Positions 33,571 through 43,760 are shown, counted from the first letter of the stretch. The stretch is DNA of 64,000 nucleotides from Halobacteriovorax sp. DA5 (GCF_002903145.1 NZ_PPDJ01000001.1:643925-707924); one strand, 5' to 3'. The notes: generated from the letters alone by a model not told the origin. Numbers and translations are program-made.

Positions 33571-34284
33571 ATGAGGAAGTTGATTTTATTTTCTATTTTA
33601 GCACTTTCAACGCAGTTAAGTATATTTGCTGCAAGTGGAAAGGACTCTGCAAGTGAGGCAACACCTGATTGTTTAGAGAATGCTATTCCAAATACTCTTG
33701 ATTCTAAAAATACGAATAATATTGAACAAATTGTCGAATTACAAAATGTAAGAAGTCATGGAGCAAATCCTAATTATCCTATATTCCCTGATAATATCGA
33801 TGAAATTTTAAAGCCTGATAAACGAACGGTTTGCGATGCCTATGCAGTTCCGAACGAAATCGATCCATCGTATCGTTCAGTTATGAAACATATTGATAAG
33901 ACTTATAAAGATGGTGATCATAAAGATTTCTTTTTTAGATACGTTTTATCTATGAACTGTTGGCCATTTCGTGAGAACTTCTTCGCCTATATGATTAAAG
34001 GTGGAAATGTTGGTCATGCGATGGGAAATATTATGAAGTCTCCATATGGTGGGCTTGATCCAAATGCATTTATTCGAATTGAAAGAGAAGGTCGAGTTTT
34101 TGAGGGGCCAATGTATCATGTTTATGAATATTTAGAGAAGAATTATAAAAATAAATCTGAGTCTTCGAATGAATATATAGCTGCAATGAAAAGACTAAAG
34201 TCTTCTCGCTATCAATTATATCCAGTTAAATCACTTAATCAGATAAAGAAAGAAGAACCAAATATGCCGATATCAATAAGGTGA
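33571..34284 (+). CDS. Secreted protein of unknown family, paralogue 2
   Basis: 237 residues with a signal peptide (MRKLILFSILALSTQLSIFA). It is a clear tandem paralogue of the protein at 32599: NYPIFPDNIDEIL, RTVCDAYAVPNEIDP, KTYKDGDHKDFFFRYVL, NCWPFRENFFAY, GGLDPNAFIRIEREG, VFEGPMYHVYEYL and LNQIKKEEPNMPI. It lies eight bases before the interrupted Cys-scaffold gene and is probably co-transcribed with it. Function unknown. Confidence 0.8.
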   Translation: MRKLILFSILALSTQLSIFAASGKDSASEATPDCLENAIPNTLDSKNTNNIEQIVELQNVRSHGANPNYPIFPDNIDEILKPDKRTVCDAYAVPNEIDPSYRSVMKHIDKTYKDGDHKDFFFRYVLSMNCWPFRENFFAYMIKGGNVGHAMGNIMKSPYGGLDPNAFIRIEREGRVFEGPMYHVYEYLEKNYKNKSESSNEYIAAMKRLKSSRYQLYPVKSLNQIKKEEPNMPISIR

Positions 34285-34292
34285 TTTAGACA

Positions 34293-36431
34293 TTGAAAAT
34301 ATTTAGAATTCTTTTAATATTCTTATTTACTCTTAATGCTCACAGTGAGTGTAGAAGTGGAATTGTCGCAATTTTTAAATCAAGCACTATTGAGGAAATT
34401 TCACAAAGCATTGGCGGAGTGAAGGCAAAGGTAGGTGAGTCTTGTAAGAGCTCAATTGGATTAGAATTAAACTCTGATTCGTATTGTGAATGTATTTCAA
34501 AAAATCAAGACACTGACTTTGATGTTAGTCGTAAGATGTTTCGCCAAAAAAATGGGAAAGCTTTAAAAAGTATTATTTTTGATCTTGCTGAAACTATCGC
34601 GGTAAATGATAATCCAGATCTTACTCTTAATTGTAAACTTCATGACACCTTAGTCAATAATTGTGATGCGCAAATGATTAGTGAAATGTTTCCTGAATAT
34701 GAGGGAACAAATTTTTCACAAGAAATGTTTGCAGATTATTTAGAAATCTTTAATACAAACTCAGGTGGCGGAAAGAAAACAATTGATCACTTCCGCTCAA
34801 ATTCATGTTCGTCTACTTTTGTTCGAAAGAGCTCAATTGAAGGTAATACAGCAAGTGTTCAGGCCGAACTAGATAAATCGTGTGAACAGTTTACGAGCCA
34901 AGTTATTGGCCTATGTCAAAATGAATAATTAACTGGTGTTGAATATGATAATTTTGATTTCGATTTACCAACATTAGAAAATGTCGATTCTTTTAATTAC
35001 TTTTGTAAAATAAAAGATCGTCCAATAAAAGATATCAATACCGATAATAATACATTATCAAATCTATTCTTAGCATATGAGAAGAAAGACGAAGAAGTGT
35101 CTCCTTTATGTAAAGAAGTCTGTATTGATGAAGCACCATACTCTGTTAGAGGCTGCCAAGTTGATACTCAAAAAGCGATTGTGGCCCTTAAAAGATTGAT
35201 CGCTAGTGAAAATGTTAATAATGAGGAAATAACTTTTTTAAAAGAAATTATTGGAAACCAAGTTTCCAATGATGTTATTGAAGGTAAAATCAATGACGAT
35301 GATCTAGCGTATTTTAAGAAAAATCTTGATGACGATGATTACAATAATATCGTTCAAATTGTAAAAACGGGAAGAAATCAGGCATCTGTGAATCAACAAG
35401 ACTCACTAGTTTCTCAATTCTTTGCAACGGAAAAATCTGAAGCTGTGTCAACAAGTCTTGCCTCTAATGACAAGTCAAAACCAGCTCCTGCTCAACCTAC
35501 AGCTGCTCCACAAGAGCAGTCAGTGCAACAAATTCAACAACAAATGATGGATGCCGTACCTGAACAACAGGCGGCCATGAATAGCTCAACTCAGCCCATA
35601 GGGCCGAGTCAAAATCGTGCTCTAACTTTTGGACGTCGTGGAAAGTCTAATAATGCTTCAAAGGCAACAAAAGATATCGTTGCTTCAGTTAAGGCGTTAA
35701 GAGAAGCGGGGAGCTCTCTTGCAAGTGCTCTAGAAGCACAAAAGAAAAGACTAAAAAGAGAGAGAGAAAAGATAGCGCGTGAAAATCAAGATAAGTACCA
35801 ACGTTATGATGCTGAAACTCTAGAGCCAATTGAAAGAAATAGAAGAGGAAGAGGTACAAACGGAGCAGCTAATTATCCGATCGCAAATGTTGCAAGTGCC
35901 GGATCTGGTGGTGGATCAAACTTTGCAACAGGTGGCGCAGGAACTTCTTCAACAGGTAGTTCTACTTTTACACAACCTGAAGCAAAAGCAACAGTTGTTG
36001 ATATCACTGGACGTTCAGCGCCTAATATTGATTTAAATAATCTTCAAAGTTCTGGAGCAACTCTGCCGGCTTCGATTACAAATCACCCTGATGCATCTGA
36101 GATTTCAAAAATGTTCAATGGCCTTGCCTATGAGAAAGATGAAAAGGGTAGAAGTATTGCAAGTGAAAAAGGTGAGGTTAAAAAGATCAAGGTTTCTTGG
36201 GGTGCTGAGAGTATCGATCTCGGATCACTTCTTATCAATGCCAAGGATCTAAAGCCTGGTGAAGAATTTATTGTCTACAAAGGTGATATGGATAAGTTTG
36301 TAAGGCTTACTCCAGCTTATCGCTTTCAAGCTGGAAAGCGTGTCTTTATCGGCTACCGAGTTGAAAATCGAAATCGTAATAATGCAGACTTGGCCGCAAG
36401 TCTCTATGCCAAGAAATTTTTAATTCTATAA
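34293..36431 (+). pseudogene. Secreted Cys-scaffold protein C, interrupted by one in-frame TAA
   Basis: One frame is open from TTG 34293 to the stop at 36429 except for a single TAA at 34926-34928. The first part (211 aa) has a signal peptide (MKIFRILLIFLFTLNAHS) and the cysteine order of proteins A and B (VGESCKSS, YCECISK, LNCKLHDTLVNNCD, KSCEQFTSQVIGLCQNE). After the stop the frame continues with FNYFCKIKD, matching KKYCVAMNKG and EFYCSAFNKG in A and B. Thus the stop falls inside a conserved unit. The rest has an Arg/Lys helix, a Gly/Ser-rich part, SIASEKGE and a new C-terminal domain. A separate start for the second part (GTG 35097) has no clear ribosome-binding site. Either a recent nonsense mutation, stop readthrough, or a sequencing error. 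Confidence 0.75.
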
Positions 36432-36462
36432 TTCTATTTAAATTTATATTATGAAATTTTGC

Positions 36463-36490
36463 GCCCTTGAAAATGACTTCAAGGGCCTTT
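36463..36490. terminator. Bidirectional terminator between convergent genes
   Basis: GCCCTTGAA (36463-36471) pairs with TTCAAGGGC (36478-36486) around loop AATGAC. CTTTTGATTT follows on the plus strand. On the minus strand the hairpin is followed by GCAAAATTTCAT. It serves the plus-strand gene ending at 36431; the minus-strand gene ends at 36495. Confidence 0.75.
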
Positions 36491-36494
36491 TGAT

Positions 36495-37076
36495 TTATTG
36501 AACTTCTTCAGAAGGAAGATCATCTGATGAACCATCATTTGGTTCAGAAGGTTCAGTCGGCCCTGGCTTAACTGGTGCCTCTGTAAGTCTCTTGTAGATA
36601 ACAATTAGGCGATCTTTTTCGGCATTAAAAAATAACACTAAGTAAAAGTCGTCAGATTGTTCTTCTCTAAAAGATTCTAGATTTCCAGACTGCTTTAATG
36701 AGTCAGCTTTTGTCGAAGAATAGAAATCTTCGATCTTCTTTGTGTCTTCATATGAGAAACGAGTTGAACCAACATGATCTGTGGCAAGTGTGTCCATGAT
36801 GATATTGATTTTTTCGTCTTTTAAAAGAAGTTGAAGTCTAGTTTCACTATCACCAACAATAGCACTTTGTAGCTTCTCTTTTAGCTCTTTTGAGAAGTCT
36901 GCATATGAACATTTATTAGAGATAAACACTAGTTCATTTCCTGGCTTACTCTCTAGCCCAATAAGCTTTTCTTGAGTTAACTCAAGGCATGGCTGAGGAG
37001 CAGGTTGTTGGTCTTGCTCACCAGTATTTGCAAATATCGGCAATGCAAGTAGTAGTGCTAGTATTGTTTTTTTCAT
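36495..37076 (-). CDS. Secreted protein of unknown function with Pro/Glu/Ser tail
   Basis: 193 residues with a signal peptide (MKKTILALLLALPIFA). The mature part has two cysteines (PCLELTQ and NKCSYAD) about 25 residues apart, likely one disulfide, then a region ending in the strands FYLVLFFNAEKDRLIVIYKRL. The last 25 residues are Pro/Glu/Ser/Asp-rich. No family recognised. It stands alone between converging and diverging neighbours; a good GGGAAATGAA precedes the start. Confidence 0.75.
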   Translation of the reverse strand: MKKTILALLLALPIFANTGEQDQQPAPQPCLELTQEKLIGLESKPGNELVFISNKCSYADFSKELKEKLQSAIVGDSETRLQLLLKDEKINIIMDTLATDHVGSTRFSYEDTKKIEDFYSSTKADSLKQSGNLESFREEQSDDFYLVLFFNAEKDRLIVIYKRLTEAPVKPGPTEPSEPNDGSSDDLPSEEVQ

Positions 37077-37179
37077 TTCCCTAATTCCCTAATATTATTT
37101 GTTGATATGGGCATCCTCCCATAATTGGCCTTATCAGGCAAGCCTTTGTGCGGCGAGTTGTAGAATATACTGGATATAA

Positions 37180-38307
37180 CTACTTGATTTTCTTCGCACC
37201 AGAGTATTGAAGTCGGACTTCATCGCTTAGCCACTGGCCTGCAACGTCCTCATTCATGAAGTCATCACAGTATCTAGCAGGATTTCCACGAGGAAATTTC
37301 TTTTTACCGTCGTAAAAACTGAGGCAGATCTGAGCATAGTTTTCAATGTACTCTGGAAAATTCTTTGCGAATCTCTTGATGATAACTTTCGTTTTGGTGC
37401 TGGCCTTCCCATTTCTGCGATGAAAAATTTCACCTCTTAGGGGGTGGTATTTTAGAAGATCTGTTAAAACCTTCTTTCTGCTGTCGTAATTGGCCGATAG
37501 CTCTTCCATTTTGTTCCAGGCCATATTCATCACCGGGCCAGGAATTGGATTTGTTAGAAGATAGTTTGTTAGAAAAACAGATTTTAGCTGCTCATCAATT
37601 TTGTCGAATGCATTGAATGTAAGAAATATGATTTCACTATTGTAGTCACTAGGTTTAAGTAGAGATTCTAAATCACTCTTTGCGAATCCATTCAAGCAGT
37701 CCGGATTAAAGATATCCTTTGCCTTCTCAATAATTGAAGCCTTTGTATCTGTTCGTGAAATCTCTTTAACAATAATTTGTAAGAATGCCTTTTGACCTTG
37801 CTCCTCTCGACAGTAATAAATTGAATCGTTACTTTTTAAGGGTGCCTTAACGAGGTTATCGTATTTACTCTGTAAAGAGTTTGAGAGTGTTTTATAGATA
37901 TCAAAATCAATATCAGGATAACGTGCAGAGTGAGATATATATGTATCTAAATCCTTTTGGCAGTCATTACACTTTTGAAAATAAAGTCTGGCATACTTTG
38001 AATAGGCCAGAGTGAAAAAGGCATAGGCCTTTAAGTTTTTATTCTCGATATATTTAGTAATAATTTTGAACTGAGTACTATTAACTTCATTCTTTGTTAT
38101 TAAGTCTTCAACGTAAGAAGTTGCCATTTCACGTGTCATCTTCTTCCACTCAAAATCTCTTTGAGACGGCCTTACGTCTAAGAAGTGCTTCATGTATTCA
38201 CGGTGAGACTTGTCTTTATAAAGCACACGTAGGTCATCCATCGTATAAGTGACGGCAGATACCTTTACAGAAAGAAGTGTGATTAATAAACAAATCAAAT
38301 TGCGCAT
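37180..38307 (-). CDS. Secreted helical protein of unknown function
   Basis: 375 residues with a signal peptide (MRNLICLLITLLSVKVSA). The body is Lys/Tyr/Asn-rich and mostly helical by residue pattern, possibly TPR- or HEAT-like (repeated aromatic-rich helices such as AYAFFTLAYSKYARLYF), with a CNDC motif and further scattered cysteines. It begins directly at the stop of the receiver-domain gene, so the two are probably one operon. No catalytic motif seen; function unknown. Confidence 0.78.
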   Translation of the reverse strand: MRNLICLLITLLSVKVSAVTYTMDDLRVLYKDKSHREYMKHFLDVRPSQRDFEWKKMTREMATSYVEDLITKNEVNSTQFKIITKYIENKNLKAYAFFTLAYSKYARLYFQKCNDCQKDLDTYISHSARYPDIDFDIYKTLSNSLQSKYDNLVKAPLKSNDSIYYCREEQGQKAFLQIIVKEISRTDTKASIIEKAKDIFNPDCLNGFAKSDLESLLKPSDYNSEIIFLTFNAFDKIDEQLKSVFLTNYLLTNPIPGPVMNMAWNKMEELSANYDSRKKVLTDLLKYHPLRGEIFHRRNGKASTKTKVIIKRFAKNFPEYIENYAQICLSFYDGKKKFPRGNPARYCDDFMNEDVAGQWLSDEVRLQYSGAKKIK

Positions 38308-38667
38308 TTAAATAATGTCCTCGATTACTGAGAATAGAGTTTCTTTTTTAAAGGGCTTTTTAATGAAGTGAACCTTACCTTGAAGCTCGTCATTATCCAG
38401 TTCTTCATCACCAGAGATGATAATATACTTTAAAGTACCGGCCTTCGGACTGCTTTCAAAACGACGCACAACTTCTGCACCATTAATTACTGGCATATTC
38501 TTGTCTGCAATGACGATTTTAAGATTGTCGCTAATATTTTCAAAGTAGTGCTCTACGTCAACTTCGCCGCTTAGTGCTAAAGTTTCATGGCCACCTTGGC
38601 TTAGGGTAAGAGCAAAGAGCTCAGCAATATTCTCATCGTCATCGATAAATAAGATCTCTTCATTCAT
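38308..38667 (-). CDS. Stand-alone response-regulator receiver protein
   Basis: 119 residues forming one receiver domain: acidic pocket IDDDEN, phosphoacceptor Asp in VIADKNMPVING (about residue 54), the switch residue in IIISGDEE and the conserved lysine in KKPFKKE. There is no output domain, as in CheY-like or relay proteins. No histidine kinase lies nearby. It is directly followed by the secreted helical protein gene and diverges from putA across a 180-base gap. Confidence 0.92.
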   Translation of the reverse strand: MNEEILFIDDDENIAELFALTLSQGGHETLALSGEVDVEHYFENISDNLKIVIADKNMPVINGAEVVRRFESSPKAGTLKYIIISGDEELDNDELQGKVHFIKKPFKKETLFSVIEDII

Positions 38668-38847
38668 ATATTTATTTTCCCAAATTTAAGGTCATTTCAA
38701 AAGTAATTTTTAGTAATTTATTGCTATGGGTTAAATGTGTGAATTTTGTTTTTTAAACCTTTACTTTAGTTTATTATACCCGCTGATAATTAAATGACAA
38801 AAGAAATCAACTTTTCGTTAAGAAACACACTTTAATTTGGAGTTAAT

Positions 38848-41800
38848 GTGAAGCTACCTGTGGTTAAAAGCACACAATTAAATGATACATTTCGCTTAGA
38901 CTATTATGATCATTTTGGGCCTCTTATACTGGATGGCCAACAAATCAAAGAATCGATTAAGAAAGATTTACTATTTTGGACAGAGTTTGATTCTTCATTC
39001 AAGTTTCAAATTGGTCTTAAAGGAGTTCAATTCTTATTGGGAATTGATAAGGACGAAAAAGTACTTCGTCTATGTAATATTAAATTAGCAAATGAGATAT
39101 TTTTACTCGATAACTTTGTTGGTGAAGAGAGTGAGGAGTATAAAAAGTTTAAAGCACACGTTACAAAAGTGATGAGTGTTAAAATTGCTGATTTTCCAGG
39201 TGTAAGTAATATTATAACTCACCGTTATGGACTAACTAAACTAAGTGAAATTGAAGATAAGCCTGTTTCTGAAATGTCAGATACGATCACTAAGAAGCTT
39301 CTTTCTTTTCTTAATGATTACAAACCCGTTTTCTTTGAAAAGATTTCTGACTTCGCTCTTGGTCTTACTGCAAATTATGCACTTCTTAGAATTCACCTGC
39401 TTAAGTTCTTAGCAATTCTTCCTTCTCTAGATCATGATAAAGAAGGAAAAGAGGTAAAGCGAATTCTAAGAGAGTCTCTGAGAAGACTTATTCTTGATTC
39501 TAAAAAAGCAAAAAGATTAGACTTGAAGGGGGATCGCCAACCTCTTCCTCCACAGTTAGTGGTTCTATTTTATTTTGTTCTTCTGGCCGTTCGCATTTTT
39601 CCGGCCAAGGCGCTGGCCAATATTGTACGTTTCAAAGTTCGCTTTATGGCAAAGAGATTTATTGCTGGTGAAACAATTGAAAGCGCACAAAAGAATTTTG
39701 CAGCAATCTTTAATACGGGAAGAGATGTAACTCTAGACCAACTCGGAGAGTTAGTTGTTTCTGAATCAGAAGCTGATAACTATATGAATGAGGTTTTAAA
39801 TCTTGTTAATGGTTTTAGCATGCACATTACTCCAGGTAGTCGCAATAAAGCAGGTATCTTAAGAGCACACGTTTCAATTAAGGTTTCTGCCCTTTGCTCA
39901 GACTTCAAACCTGAAGCTTTTGATTACACTTATAACTTAGTTGCCCCAAGGCTTATTAAAATTTTAAAGACGGCTAAAGAGCAACAGGTATTTATTAATA
40001 TCGATGCTGAACATTATCACTATCGTGATATCGTTTTTGAAATTTATAAGAAAGCTCTCCTTGAGACTGAAGAGCTTAAAGATTATGCAGATACAGGGAT
40101 TGTTGTTCAAGCGTATCTTCGTGATTGTTATGACCATCTTCAAGACGTTGTTGAGCTTGCAAAAGAGCGTGGCATGATTATGCCAATCCGCCTTGTTAAG
40201 GGTGCATACTGGGATGCTGAAACTGTAGAGGCCGAGGCCCATGGACATAATGCTCCAGAGTTCTTAAACAAAGAAGAAACAGATATTAATTTTAGACAGA
40301 TGATTTATGAGATTTACAAAGCTTTCCCACATATCAAGCTTTGTATTGCTTCTCACAACTTTGCGGATCACTCATACGCTGAAGCTTTAAGAGAAATTAA
40401 GTTTAAAGAAATTGATGAAATTGAGCACCAATGTCTTCACATGACTTATGAAGCACTTTCGACAGCTATGGCAAAGATGGGATGGGCCGTAAGAAATTAT
40501 GTTCCAATTGGTTCACTTATCGTAGGGATGGCCTACCTTGTTCGTCGTATTATGGAAAACTCTTCACAAGTAGGAGTTTTAACAATCATGAGAAGTCATA
40601 AGAAGAATGCAAAGCTTATGGCGCCAAATGATATCTTTAAAAAGCACCAGAATGAAGGTCTTCTAAACTTAGACTCAACTCTAACTCAGGTTCATGGGCA
40701 ATTTAGTAACTGTCCACCTCTAAAAACTTACCTTGAAAAAGAACTGAAGTATTTTAGAAGTGAATTTGAAAAGTTTGAACTAGGTAAAGACTATGCAACA
40801 GACTTTGCTCTAAGTGGAGAGTCTGAATCTGTTCTTTCTCCATCTGATGGAAAGAGTGTCGTTGGTAAAATTACTTTCGCCAATTTAGACGATACTGAAA
40901 GAGCAATCGATACAATTGATAATTCTTTCTACGAAGGTGAGTGGTCAAAGGCCTCTTGGCAAGAAAGAGCGGCCGTCATGGCAAGAGCTGCAGAGATGAT
41001 GTATCTGCGTCGCAATTACTATTCTGCACTAATTATGCACGAATCAGGTAAGGCCATCGGTGAAGCATTAGCTGACGTTGATGAAGCAATCGACTTCTTA
41101 AACTTCTATATTAGAAGGCTAGCTGAAGTAGGAGATAATGAAGAGTTTAAGGCCCGTGGCCCATTTGCCATTATTGCTCCATGGAACTTCCCTCTAGCAA
41201 TTCCGTGTGGGATGACAGCTTCGGCCTTGCTAACTGGATCAACTGTTATCTTAAAACCAGCAGAGCAAACTCCTCTTATCACTTGTGAGCTTGTGGCACT
41301 ATTTCATGAAGCGGGTGTTCCTAAAGATGCCCTAATTCATCTTCCTGGAGTTGGTGAGACTGTTGGTCAGAAACTAATTGAGGATAAGCGTATTGCAGGT
41401 GTTATCTTTACTGGTTCAAAACCTGTAGGTGTTCATATTGCAAAGACTTGTGCAAAAAGACTTTATGAGAATCGCAACACAGGCAAGAGCTATCCAGTTC
41501 GTGTTATCACTGAAATGGGTGGTAAGAACGCTGTTATTGTAACAAATAATGCTGAGCTCGATGAGACAGTATCAGGTATTCTTTATTCTGCCTTTGCGCA
41601 CGCTGGTCAGAAATGTTCTGCAGCTTCACGTGTTCTTGTTCATAAAGAAGTAAAAGACAAATTAGTTGCTCGCCTTAAGCAAGCTGCTAACGATATTTAC
41701 GTTGGGCCAGCAACGGACTTTGCAAGTTTCATTAATCCACTAGTGAGCCAAGAAGAAAAAGATCGTCTCATTGCTCAAGTTAAAGAAGCAAGTGAAGAGG

Positions 41801-42954
41801 CAAATAAATACGGTGGAGTTGTCCACGTTAACCGCTCAGAAGAAAATCTTCCAGGTTACTGTGTAGGCCCAACAATTATCGAACTTCCAAAGTCACGTGC
41901 TTTAGAAAAAGATAGTTTTGCTTCTCGTGAGTTATTTGCTCCAGTTATCCATGTCGTTGCATACGATGATTACGAAGACGCGTTAAATATCTTTAATAGT
42001 GTTGAGTATGGCCTAACAGGTGGTGTTTTCTCTCAATCACAAGATGATATTGATTTCCTAACAAAGCGAATGCTTATCGGAAATAACTATATTAATAGAC
42101 CTATTACAGGTGCTCGCGTTGCTATTGAGCCTTTTGGTGGTTTCAAGATGTCGGGGACAGGGCCAAAGGCCGGTGGTGTTGATTACCTAAGAAGTCTTTT
42201 TGTAAGAAGTAACTCTGAAGAACTTAAGACTTCTACTTTTGATAACGGAAGTGATTACGAACCAGTTGTATCTCGTAGCTCTTCTTCTGACCATTTTGTT
42301 AGACGTGAAAAAATGCTTTCAGCACTAGACGAAATCATTAGTAATTTTGGTCCATTATTTCCTGGGACGTTTGGAGAACAGAGACATGCTCTTAAAGATC
42401 TTAAGAAATGGCTTGAAGTTGACTATCTTGATTTCTTAAATAAGGGACGCGATAACCGTTATATTCCAGGACAAATCAATTACTCTGTATTTGATTGTAA
42501 TAAAGACCGTGCACTTTATTTGAGTTTAAATGAAGAAATTAATATGCAAACATTCTTTGCTGTTCTTATGTCTTTAACAACTGGAACAGGTGTAACAATT
42601 CTTTGTTCAAATGCTGAAGCTTATCGTTGGTGGAATTATCTAATAGATATTCTTAAGAAGAATCGTTTCTCTAAAAAGAATATTGATTGTTATCACGTTA
42701 GCAAGGAAAAGATGCACACTCTTCTAAATGAAAATTTTGATGTTGTTATTTGTGACGGTGATCTTGAATCAATTAAAGAGTTTAACTCTGCTGTTGGTGA
42801 AAAAAATGGTCAATTTGTTATGACATCTTTTATTTCACCACTTGAGGATTATGTTAATGGATCATATTTTGATCTTTTCCATCTATTCTCATGTGAAAGA
42901 AGCTACGCTGTAAATATCATGAGGCATGGTGCACCGATGGAGTTAGACTCGTAA
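38848..42954 (+). CDS. putA: Bifunctional proline dehydrogenase / L-glutamate-gamma-semialdehyde dehydrogenase
   Basis: 1368 residues starting at GTG 38848 (GGAG five bases upstream). A helical N-terminal arm is followed by the proline dehydrogenase barrel (FINIDAEHYHYRD near 385, MPIRLVKGAYWDAE near 447, YVPIGSLIVGMAYLVRR). The aldehyde dehydrogenase part follows from about 680: GPFAIIAPWNFPLAI, TGSTVILKPAEQTP, FTGSKPVG, TEMGGKNAVIV, and the catalytic cysteine in HAGQKCSAASR near 922. About 250 C-terminal residues (1120-1368) resemble the extra domain of longer PutA proteins. No N-terminal ribbon-helix-helix repressor domain is present. It converts proline to glutamate. Its stop overlaps the proC start. 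Confidence 0.95.
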   Translation: MKLPVVKSTQLNDTFRLDYYDHFGPLILDGQQIKESIKKDLLFWTEFDSSFKFQIGLKGVQFLLGIDKDEKVLRLCNIKLANEIFLLDNFVGEESEEYKKFKAHVTKVMSVKIADFPGVSNIITHRYGLTKLSEIEDKPVSEMSDTITKKLLSFLNDYKPVFFEKISDFALGLTANYALLRIHLLKFLAILPSLDHDKEGKEVKRILRESLRRLILDSKKAKRLDLKGDRQPLPPQLVVLFYFVLLAVRIFPAKALANIVRFKVRFMAKRFIAGETIESAQKNFAAIFNTGRDVTLDQLGELVVSESEADNYMNEVLNLVNGFSMHITPGSRNKAGILRAHVSIKVSALCSDFKPEAFDYTYNLVAPRLIKILKTAKEQQVFINIDAEHYHYRDIVFEIYKKALLETEELKDYADTGIVVQAYLRDCYDHLQDVVELAKERGMIMPIRLVKGAYWDAETVEAEAHGHNAPEFLNKEETDINFRQMIYEIYKAFPHIKLCIASHNFADHSYAEALREIKFKEIDEIEHQCLHMTYEALSTAMAKMGWAVRNYVPIGSLIVGMAYLVRRIMENSSQVGVLTIMRSHKKNAKLMAPNDIFKKHQNEGLLNLDSTLTQVHGQFSNCPPLKTYLEKELKYFRSEFEKFELGKDYATDFALSGESESVLSPSDGKSVVGKITFANLDDTERAIDTIDNSFYEGEWSKASWQERAAVMARAAEMMYLRRNYYSALIMHESGKAIGEALADVDEAIDFLNFYIRRLAEVGDNEEFKARGPFAIIAPWNFPLAIPCGMTASALLTGSTVILKPAEQTPLITCELVALFHEAGVPKDALIHLPGVGETVGQKLIEDKRIAGVIFTGSKPVGVHIAKTCAKRLYENRNTGKSYPVRVITEMGGKNAVIVTNNAELDETVSGILYSAFAHAGQKCSAASRVLVHKEVKDKLVARLKQAANDIYVGPATDFASFINPLVSQEEKDRLIAQVKEASEEANKYGGVVHVNRSEENLPGYCVGPTIIELPKSRALEKDSFASRELFAPVIHVVAYDDYEDALNIFNSVEYGLTGGVFSQSQDDIDFLTKRMLIGNNYINRPITGARVAIEPFGGFKMSGTGPKAGGVDYLRSLFVRSNSEELKTSTFDNGSDYEPVVSRSSSSDHFVRREKMLSALDEIISNFGPLFPGTFGEQRHALKDLKKWLEVDYLDFLNKGRDNRYIPGQINYSVFDCNKDRALYLSLNEEINMQTFFAVLMSLTTGTGVTILCSNAEAYRWWNYLIDILKKNRFSKKNIDCYHVSKEKMHTLLNENFDVVICDGDLESIKEFNSAVGEKNGQFVMTSFISPLEDYVNGSYFDLFHLFSCERSYAVNIMRHGAPMELDS

Positions 42955-43760
42955 TGAAGTATCGTCACTTAATTTTAGGAGCGGGTAATATGGCCCGCGC
43001 TCTAATCCCTGGTTTCATCGAGAATTCTGATGATTGTGAATTCCTTGTTTTTACACCAAGTGGTGATAAGGCAAAGAGCTTTGCACTGGATTTTGGTGCT
43101 ACTTGGATAAAAGACCTAGAGGAGTTACGAAATACTCATATTGATTATCTTTGGGCCTGTTTTAAGCCTCAACAACTTAAGCAAGTGGCCCTTGAAATTG
43201 ACTTCTTAACACATCCGTATCTAACGATTGTCTCACTCCTAGCGGGAAGTGATTCTCAGGCCCTAACTGAAAATTTGTTATCTGATCAAATTATTCGAAT
43301 TATGCCAAATACTCCTGCTCAAGTAGGTCTTGGGGTAAATGCACTTTATAAGTCAAAGAGTGTTCATCAAGATAAGTGGAATGCTTTCTGGCAGGCCTTT
43401 AACTCAAGTGGGATTAACACCGTTTTCGACAATGAAGACGATATCGATACGATTACTCCTTTTTCTGGCTCTGGCCCTGCATACTTCTTTGAAATTGCAC
43501 GTATCTTAATTGAGGATATGAAGGCACGTGGAATTGACGGCGAGCTTGCACATAGAATGATTGCGGGTACAATAGAAGGTGCTGGTCGAATGCTTTCACA
43601 AAACAATGATGCGCAAACTCTTCGCAATAATGTCACATCAAAAAATGGTGTGACTTATGAGGCCCTTGAATCTTTTAAAGAATCGGGAATGGAGGAGATG
43701 TTTAATCGTGCAATAGAGCGTGCTTATCAGAGAACACTTGAATTAAAAGGAAATAAGTAA
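42954..43760 (+). CDS. proC: Pyrroline-5-carboxylate reductase
   Basis: 268 residues. NAD(P) motif LGAGNMARALIPGF at the N-terminus, RIMPNTPAQVGLGVNAL in the middle, FSGSGPAYFFEIARIL, and the C-terminal signature NNVTSKNGVTYEALESFKESG (GGT changed to NGVT). The enzyme reduces pyrroline-5-carboxylate to proline. It overlaps putA by one base (TAATG) although the two enzymes run in opposite directions around the same intermediate. It also overlaps the next gene the same way. It might serve in redox balancing or in using leaked intermediate. Confidence 0.9.
   Translation: MKYRHLILGAGNMARALIPGFIENSDDCEFLVFTPSGDKAKSFALDFGATWIKDLEELRNTHIDYLWACFKPQQLKQVALEIDFLTHPYLTIVSLLAGSDSQALTENLLSDQIIRIMPNTPAQVGLGVNALYKSKSVHQDKWNAFWQAFNSSGINTVFDNEDDIDTITPFSGSGPAYFFEIARILIEDMKARGIDGELAHRMIAGTIEGAGRMLSQNNDAQTLRNNVTSKNGVTYEALESFKESGMEEMFNRAIERAYQRTLELKGNK

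Noticed and set aside
42954..43760. proC as a degenerate gene because its signature has NGVT in place of GGT
   Set aside because: The rest of the motifs and length are intact, and the change is mild; no stop or frameshift is present.
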